Positions 5,857-10,313 of a stretch of DNA of 10,313 bases are shown piece after piece (the first letter of the stretch is position 1; each line of letters begins with the position of its first letter). Origin of the DNA: Sphingomonas sp. CCH9-E2. Its GTDB lineage: Bacteria; Pseudomonadota; Alphaproteobacteria; Sphingomonadales; Sphingomonadaceae. The position numbers and the translations under genes were made by a program. Location: positions 1 through 10,313 of the forward strand of contig NZ_LSJM01000220.1 of the NCBI RefSeq assembly GCF_001557215.1. Direction: 5' to 3'. The notes below the pieces were generated by a model, which saw only the letters and a list, made by a program, of their open reading frames with translations, did no database searches and was not told the DNA's origin.

Positions 5857-8730
5857 TCAGAACCGCACGCGCGCGCCGAAGCGATAGCTGCGTCCGATCA
5901 TGTCATAGAATTGCGGCACCGTGGGATAGCCGAAATTCTGCGGGATCAGCGGCGGATCGCGATCGGTGAGGTTGTTGACGACGCCGAAGAACTCGAAGCG
6001 ATCGGTCGCGCGGATCGTCGCCGACAGGTTGAAATACTGCCGCGCGGGTACATCGTTGTCGTTGATCTGCACCCCTTCGACGAACAGATTGTTGTAATTC
6101 GCCTTGCTGATCGTGCGCATCTGCAGCTGGAGCGTCAGGAGCGCGTCGTCATAGGTCAGCGAGCTATTGGTCAGGAAGCGCGGGGTGCCGATGACGTCGC
6201 CGGCGCGCTCGATGAAGCCGGTGCCGGTGATATCCTCGCCGAACTTGTCGTAGAGCGTGCCCGAGAAGCGCGCGGTGAGCGACCCGCCCAGCTTGCCCGA
6301 TAGCTTGTCGAGCGGCAGCCGGTACGATGCCTCGAAGTCGAAGCCCCTGCGCTCGATATAGCCCAGGTTCAGATATGGATTGTCCACCGTATAGACCGTG
6401 GCGCCGCCGGCCGGCGAGCGCGTAATGAACGAGCAATAATAGGCCTGATCCGGCGTCGGCGTCGTTCCGGTGCAGAAGTTGATGACCAGATTGGCGTCGA
6501 TGAACGCGATCGCGTCGTCGACGCGAATGTCGAAATAATCGACCGACAGCTTCAGCCCGGGGATGAACGGCGGGGCATAGGACACGCCGAGTGTCTGGGT
6601 CTCCGACTTTTCGGCCTTAAGCCCCGCGTTGCCGCGCACCAGATTGGCCGTTGCCACCTGCCCGGTCGGACCGCCGGCGACACTGGCGGAGAAGTTACGG
6701 GTCTGCACCGTGGTGACGGCAGGCGTGAACAGCTCGAAGATGTTTGGCGCGCGGATGTCGCGCGACAGGGTGCCGCGCACCATCAGCCCTTCAAGCGGTT
6801 CCCAGGTTCCGCCGAGCTTCCACGTCGTCACGCCGCCGCTGGAGCTATAGTCGGTGAAGCGTACCGCGCCCTGCAGATCGAGCGAGCGCAGCAAGGGCAG
6901 GTCGCGTGCCAGTGGCACGACCGCTTCGAGATACGCTTCCTTGACGTTGAAGCTGCCGCGCAGCGCACGGGCGTTCGAGCTTTCATACCCGGCTGCTTCG
7001 GCAATCGCATCGACCGAAGTGTTCTGGTCTTCGCGACGGTATTCGGCGCCGAGCGCAACCGAGACCGGCCCGGCCCAGGTGCTGAACGGCTCACCGGACA
7101 GGTTCAGGTTGGTGGCGAACTGCTTGTAGAAGGTCTGGGTGAGGGTCGTCCCGGTGACATAGGCGATTGCCGCCGCGGAGGGCGCCCCTTCGCCGAAGAC
7201 GTTGAGCGGGGCACACCCCGCCGCGGCCGCATTTCCGGCGACCACCGCACGACAGGCCGGCCCATTGGCGGTCTGGACCACATCCGCGGCAAAACGGAAA
7301 TTGGCCTGGATGCGGTTGCCGTACACCCGCTGGGTGTAGAGATTTTCGCCATAAGTGGCCGCGCCGTTCAGTTTCCACGAGCCGCCCAGGCCCGCGTCGA
7401 ACCCGATGACGCCGCGCTTCGTCTCGACCTCGACCCGCGTGCGCTGATAGCCGATGTCGACGCTGTTGCGGCCCAGGTTGAAGCTGGTGATCTGGTTGGT
7501 GGCGTTCGCGGGCAGCGCGTTGAGCCGGTCAATCTCGGCCCGCAGCGCAGCCGGAATGAACGGGTTCTGCGTCGAGATGACGATCGGCGTCGCCTGCTCG
7601 TTGCGCGGGGGCAGCGTCTGTCCGCGCCCGACCGTGTCGGCATAGGATGCCTCGGCATAGACGGTGAAATCGTCCGCCACCTCGTAGCTGGCGCGGCCAT
7701 AGCCGGTCCAGCGGCGGACCTTTGGCGCGACCGAGACGCCGGTGTTGAAGTTGATGCCGGCGTTGCTGCCGCCACCCTGCATGAAGCTGGACCCGACGAA
7801 ATTGCCGTACTGGAAACGCCCGATCGACCCGTCGGGATTGATGTAGATGCCGCGCAGCTGCGCCGCCGGCCCCGTGGTGCTGTTGATCAGGCCACCATTG
7901 GTCATGGTCGCATAGCGCACGTCCGGCAGCAGCAGCTGCTGGGCGAGGCCGTTGGTGGCGCGGCTGGGATTGGCGACGAGGCCATAGCCCAGTCGGCCCC
8001 AGTCGCGCGTGAACACGTCGCCCATGCCGTCATTGGTGACATGATCGAGCGCGACGGTGATGTGCCCGCGCTCGCCCAGCTTCAGGCCGCCGACCGCACC
8101 GATGCGATATTCGGCGTTGTCGCCCTGTTCCGAGACGCCGGCCTGTGCCTCGGCGCGCAGGCCTTCGAGATCCTTGCGCAGGATCAGGTTGACGACACCG
8201 GCAACCGCGTCGGAACCCCATTGTGCCGATGCACCGCCCGTGACGACTTCAGCCCGTTCGATCAGCAACGCCGGGACCTGGTTGAGATCGACCTGATAGG
8301 TGCCGATCCCGGTTACGATCTGTGGCACGAACCGGTTGCCATCGACCAGCACGAGCGTGCGCGACGGGCCAAGACCACGCAGATCGGCGAAATAGGAGCC
8401 GGCAAACGCCGCGCGCACGCCGGTCGTGGTCGGCGACTGCGACGCCTTGAACGCGGGAATTTCGTTGAGCACGGTCGCGACGTTGGTCGCGCCGCGTGCT
8501 TCGAGCGTCTCGGTGCCGACGATGGTGGTGGGGGTCGGCGCGGTGAAGCCGTCGCGCTGCACGCGGCTGGCGGTCACGACGACTTCGTCGGCGACCTTTG
8601 CGTCAGCCTCGCCGGCCTTCGCATCCTCCTGCGCCGAAGCGATCGCCGGGAAGGCGAGGCTCAGCGCGATGGCGGCGGTCGTCGTGGCGCTGCGCATGAG
8701 TCGGCTGATCGAATGCGTTGAGCGGTTCAT
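5857..8730 (-). CDS. TonB-dependent outer-membrane receptor
   Basis: This 957-residue receptor would import a large or scarce substrate across the outer membrane using the TonB-ExbBD energy system. Residues 1-33 form a signal peptide cleaved near ASA/QED. A TonB box, EVVVTA, lies at about 49-54. The plug (about 60-185) shows GATNVATVLNEIPAF, ADLRGLGPSRTLVLVDGNRF and ERAEVVTGGASAQWGSDAVA followed by GVVNLILRKD. The remainder is the 22-strand barrel, ending in the expected aromatic residue (R-V-R-F, Phe957). Two Cys pairs in putative extracellular loops (ACRAV...GCAP and NFCTGT...YYCSF) may form disulfides. I chose the ATG at 8730: AGGAGGGGAGAG stands before it and the signal peptide starts there, whereas an in-frame codon 13 residues upstream adds non-signal sequence. 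It is the first gene of the tight three-gene run with the small Tat-type protein and the dioxygenase. The substrate cannot be read from sequence; an aromatic compound is suggested by context. Confidence 0.96.
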   Translation of the reverse strand: MNRSTHSISRLMRSATTTAAIALSLAFPAIASAQEDAKAGEADAKVADEVVVTASRVQRDGFTAPTPTTIVGTETLEARGATNVATVLNEIPAFKASQSPTTTGVRAAFAGSYFADLRGLGPSRTLVLVDGNRFVPQIVTGIGTYQVDLNQVPALLIERAEVVTGGASAQWGSDAVAGVVNLILRKDLEGLRAEAQAGVSEQGDNAEYRIGAVGGLKLGERGHITVALDHVTNDGMGDVFTRDWGRLGYGLVANPSRATNGLAQQLLLPDVRYATMTNGGLINSTTGPAAQLRGIYINPDGSIGRFQYGNFVGSSFMQGGGSNAGINFNTGVSVAPKVRRWTGYGRASYEVADDFTVYAEASYADTVGRGQTLPPRNEQATPIVISTQNPFIPAALRAEIDRLNALPANATNQITSFNLGRNSVDIGYQRTRVEVETKRGVIGFDAGLGGSWKLNGAATYGENLYTQRVYGNRIQANFRFAADVVQTANGPACRAVVAGNAAAAGCAPLNVFGEGAPSAAAIAYVTGTTLTQTFYKQFATNLNLSGEPFSTWAGPVSVALGAEYRREDQNTSVDAIAEAAGYESSNARALRGSFNVKEAYLEAVVPLARDLPLLRSLDLQGAVRFTDYSSSGGVTTWKLGGTWEPLEGLMVRGTLSRDIRAPNIFELFTPAVTTVQTRNFSASVAGGPTGQVATANLVRGNAGLKAEKSETQTLGVSYAPPFIPGLKLSVDYFDIRVDDAIAFIDANLVINFCTGTTPTPDQAYYCSFITRSPAGGATVYTVDNPYLNLGYIERRGFDFEASYRLPLDKLSGKLGGSLTARFSGTLYDKFGEDITGTGFIERAGDVIGTPRFLTNSSLTYDDALLTLQLQMRTISKANYNNLFVEGVQINDNDVPARQYFNLSATIRATDRFEFFGVVNNLTDRDPPLIPQNFGYPTVPQFYDMIGRSYRFGARVRF

Positions 8731-8734
8731 TGGT

Positions 8735-8746
8735 CTCTCCCCTCCT
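8735..8746 (-). promoter_or_regulatory. Ribosome binding site of the TonB receptor gene
   Basis: Read on the minus strand this is AGGAGGGGAGAG, ending 4 bases before the ATG at 8730. It decides that start against the in-frame codon at 8769. The 125-base gap to the upstream MmgE/PrpD gene also holds a small TGCCC-TTCGC-GGGCA hairpin (8754-8768) in the leader. No clear -35/-10 pair is visible there. Confidence 0.7.
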
Positions 8747-8855
8747 GATTCGGTGCCCTTCGCGGGCATTCCGTGAGCGTCCTGATAGGCGACGCGCGTG
8801 CCAGGCGTTTATGCAGGGACGCATGCGGCTTTACCCGGCAGTGCACGCGCCGCGT

Positions 8856-10313
8856 TCAGCCTGCGAACAGGCGCCCTACTGCCGCCATGTCGGTCGCACG
8901 GTCGAGCGCGCGGACCGCATCCAGTGCGCGTCGCGCCGCCGCCGCCGACATCCGGGTGCGCGCGTTGGCGATAAACTTGGCATCGAGCGCCGCATCGTCG
9001 AGGCGCATTTCGGGCACCGAACCCATGCCGCGCGCATACATGACCTCATGCGTGTAGCGCTGCCCGGCGGCGGTCACTTCGACGCTGGCAAGGAAGCTGC
9101 GCGGATCGGCGCGCTTGGTTTCGACCGTGCGCGGATGCGTGGACCATTGAATCCGGTCCATCATTGCCTTGACCGAAGGGTCGGCGAGCTGCTCGGCCGA
9201 CTGGCAACGCGCGTCGAGCGGACGACCGAGCGCGACCAGCGCCAGCATATAGGGGACGCTGAACTGCGCATCCTCTTGCGTGCGCACGTTCATCGGGTCC
9301 AGGTTGGCGGCGAAGGGCGCTCCCCAGGACTGGATGCGCTCGATCGACGCAGGGTCGATCCGCTCGCGCGCCAGCAGGGCGAGCAGCGCGTCCATGCGGC
9401 TATGGATGTAACGGCAGCAGGCATAGGGCTTGTAATCGGCGTTGACGATCGTCCAGCGCTCGCCCAGCCCGCGCGTCGCGGCGGGGATGTCCCATTTGCT
9501 GAAGCCATAAAAGCGCGCGAAGCCCGCCGGACCGTCCAGCACGCGGGGATTGCCGGTGAAGCCACTTTCGGCAAGCAGTGCCGCCGTCACCGCGCCCTGG
9601 TTTACCCAGCCGACCGGCGTATATTTGACGTTGGATTTGGGGCTGGCCGTTTCCCAGTCATGCGCGGTCTGAGGCGGGCAGTAATAGCCGGCCAGCCCGA
9701 TCGCGTTCGCCGTTGCCGCTGCCGGCAATCCCAGCAGTCGCGCCGCGCCGGCGGCGGCGGCAAGCATCGATTCCTGATTGATCGCGAACACCTCCGGCGT
9801 CACGCCCGTCTCGAGGATCGCGGCGCCCATCGGGCTGGTGGCCGAACTGAGCCGCGCGGCCAGTTCGTAAGCGACGACCAGCGCCAGAATGAAGTCGCGC
9901 CCGGACGTGCGGCGGGCTTCGGCCAATGCCATCAGTGCGGGAACCACCACCGGCGGGATATGCGGGATCGCATCGTAATCCAGGCCGTTCATCAGCTCGG
10001 CATTGGCGAACGCGGCGTTGGTGGTCGCGAGGCGCGCCTTGCCGCCCCAGAGCTGCGCCTCGCCAGCTCCGCCGAGCCGGGCCATCGCGGTCGCGGCAAG
10101 ACGCCCCTTGTTGCTCTCCCAACCAGCGACCCCGCAACCCAGCGCATCGACCATGCAGCGCTTCGCAGCATCGATCACCGCGGGCGGCAAATCTTCATAG
10201 CGCAGCGTCGTGGCGAAATTGACCAGCGTCGCGGTCGTGGTTCCGTCCGGGTCCGTGGTCGCGCGCGCATCGGCGGGGGCGGGATGGCGGGGCGCGACGG
10301 GCGCGGTCTGGGG
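8856..10313 (-). CDS. MmgE/PrpD family protein, 5' end outside the window
   Basis: Member of the MmgE/PrpD superfamily, which includes 2-methylcitrate dehydratase, cis-aconitate decarboxylase and iminodisuccinate epimerase, enzymes that act on di- and tricarboxylic acids. The frame stays open to the right edge. The first usable start codon inside is a TTG at 10190, but it falls in the middle of the family's N-terminal block LRYEDLPPAVIDAAKR. The 41 codons upstream contain no start, so the true start is beyond the edge. Family features seen are VDALGCGVAG, AFANAELMNGLDYDAIPHIP (the NGxxxDYDD-like active-site region, here with Ala after YD), YTPVGWVNQGAVTAALLAES and YKPYACCRYIHSRMDALLAL. The stop is 125 bases before the receptor gene on the same strand, so it may be part of the same transcript. 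Which acid it handles cannot be told. Confidence 0.93.
   Translation of the reverse strand, partial: PQTAPVAPRHPAPADARATTDPDGTTTATLVNFATTLRYEDLPPAVIDAAKRCMVDALGCGVAGWESNKGRLAATAMARLGGAGEAQLWGGKARLATTNAAFANAELMNGLDYDAIPHIPPVVVPALMALAEARRTSGRDFILALVVAYELAARLSSATSPMGAAILETGVTPEVFAINQESMLAAAAGAARLLGLPAAATANAIGLAGYYCPPQTAHDWETASPKSNVKYTPVGWVNQGAVTAALLAESGFTGNPRVLDGPAGFARFYGFSKWDIPAATRGLGERWTIVNADYKPYACCRYIHSRMDALLALLARERIDPASIERIQSWGAPFAANLDPMNVRTQEDAQFSVPYMLALVALGRPLDARCQSAEQLADPSVKAMMDRIQWSTHPRTVETKRADPRSFLASVEVTAAGQRYTHEVMYARGMGSVPEMRLDDAALDAKFIANARTRMSAAAARRALDAVRALDRATDMAAVGRLFAG

Noticed and set aside
8041..8721. A 226-codon plus-strand open frame opposite the receptor plug.
   Set aside because: Antisense shadow of a highly conserved TonB plug region, with Arg/Asp-rich low-information translation.
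8754..8768. TGCCC-TTCGC-GGGCA hairpin in the leader of the receptor gene, considered as terminator or attenuator.
   Set aside because: The stem is only five base pairs and there is no T-run, so no regulatory role can be supported.
1..10313. tRNA genes, CRISPR arrays, insertion sequences, phage attachment sites.
   Set aside because: No cloverleaf-like segment, no regularly spaced direct repeats, no transposase or integrase and no terminal inverted repeats were seen.

Overview
This is a GC-rich window with no RNA genes, insertion sequences or CRISPR. The protein styles suggest an alphaproteobacterium of the sphingomonad type (Sphingomonas, Sphingobium, Novosphingobium and relatives). The clues are a large TonB-dependent receptor, a lignostilbene-type dioxygenase, small exported NTF2-fold proteins and a typical MmgE/PrpD protein. 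The taxonomic placement is inference from protein character, not from a marker gene.

Layout. The left edge holds the 3' part of a type-B carboxylesterase (+). A 63-base gap separates it from an exported two-domain protein resembling DUF8021 (+). This pair converges on an exported SnoaL/NTF2-like protein (-), with a 10-bp perfect inverted repeat between the two stop codons. The SnoaL-like gene is divergent from an AraC-family regulator (+). The 275-base region between them holds the clearest regulatory DNA of the window: an AT-rich perfect palindrome that abuts a TTGACA -35 box. The regulator converges on a minus-strand cluster across a very strong bidirectional terminator. Read in transcription order, that cluster is an MmgE/PrpD protein (5' end outside the window), a 957-residue TonB-dependent receptor, an 87-residue protein with a twin-arginine-like signal, and a carotenoid-oxygenase-family dioxygenase of the lignostilbene/isoeugenol-cleaving type. 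The last three have gaps of only 14 and 38 bases and look like one operon.

How it may work together (inference). The TonB receptor would bring a bulky aromatic compound across the outer membrane. The esterase could release an alcohol or acid from an ester. The dioxygenase would split an alkene conjugated to a 4-hydroxyphenyl ring into two aldehydes or a related carbonyl pair, and the AraC protein would sense the substrate or a product. The MmgE/PrpD protein would act on a carboxylic acid intermediate. The NTF2-fold proteins and the small Tat-type protein have no assignable role. The whole reads as a candidate catabolic locus for a stilbenoid or alkenylphenol-like compound. The most novel pieces are the small signal-bearing protein inside the dioxygenase operon and the palindrome in front of the regulator.
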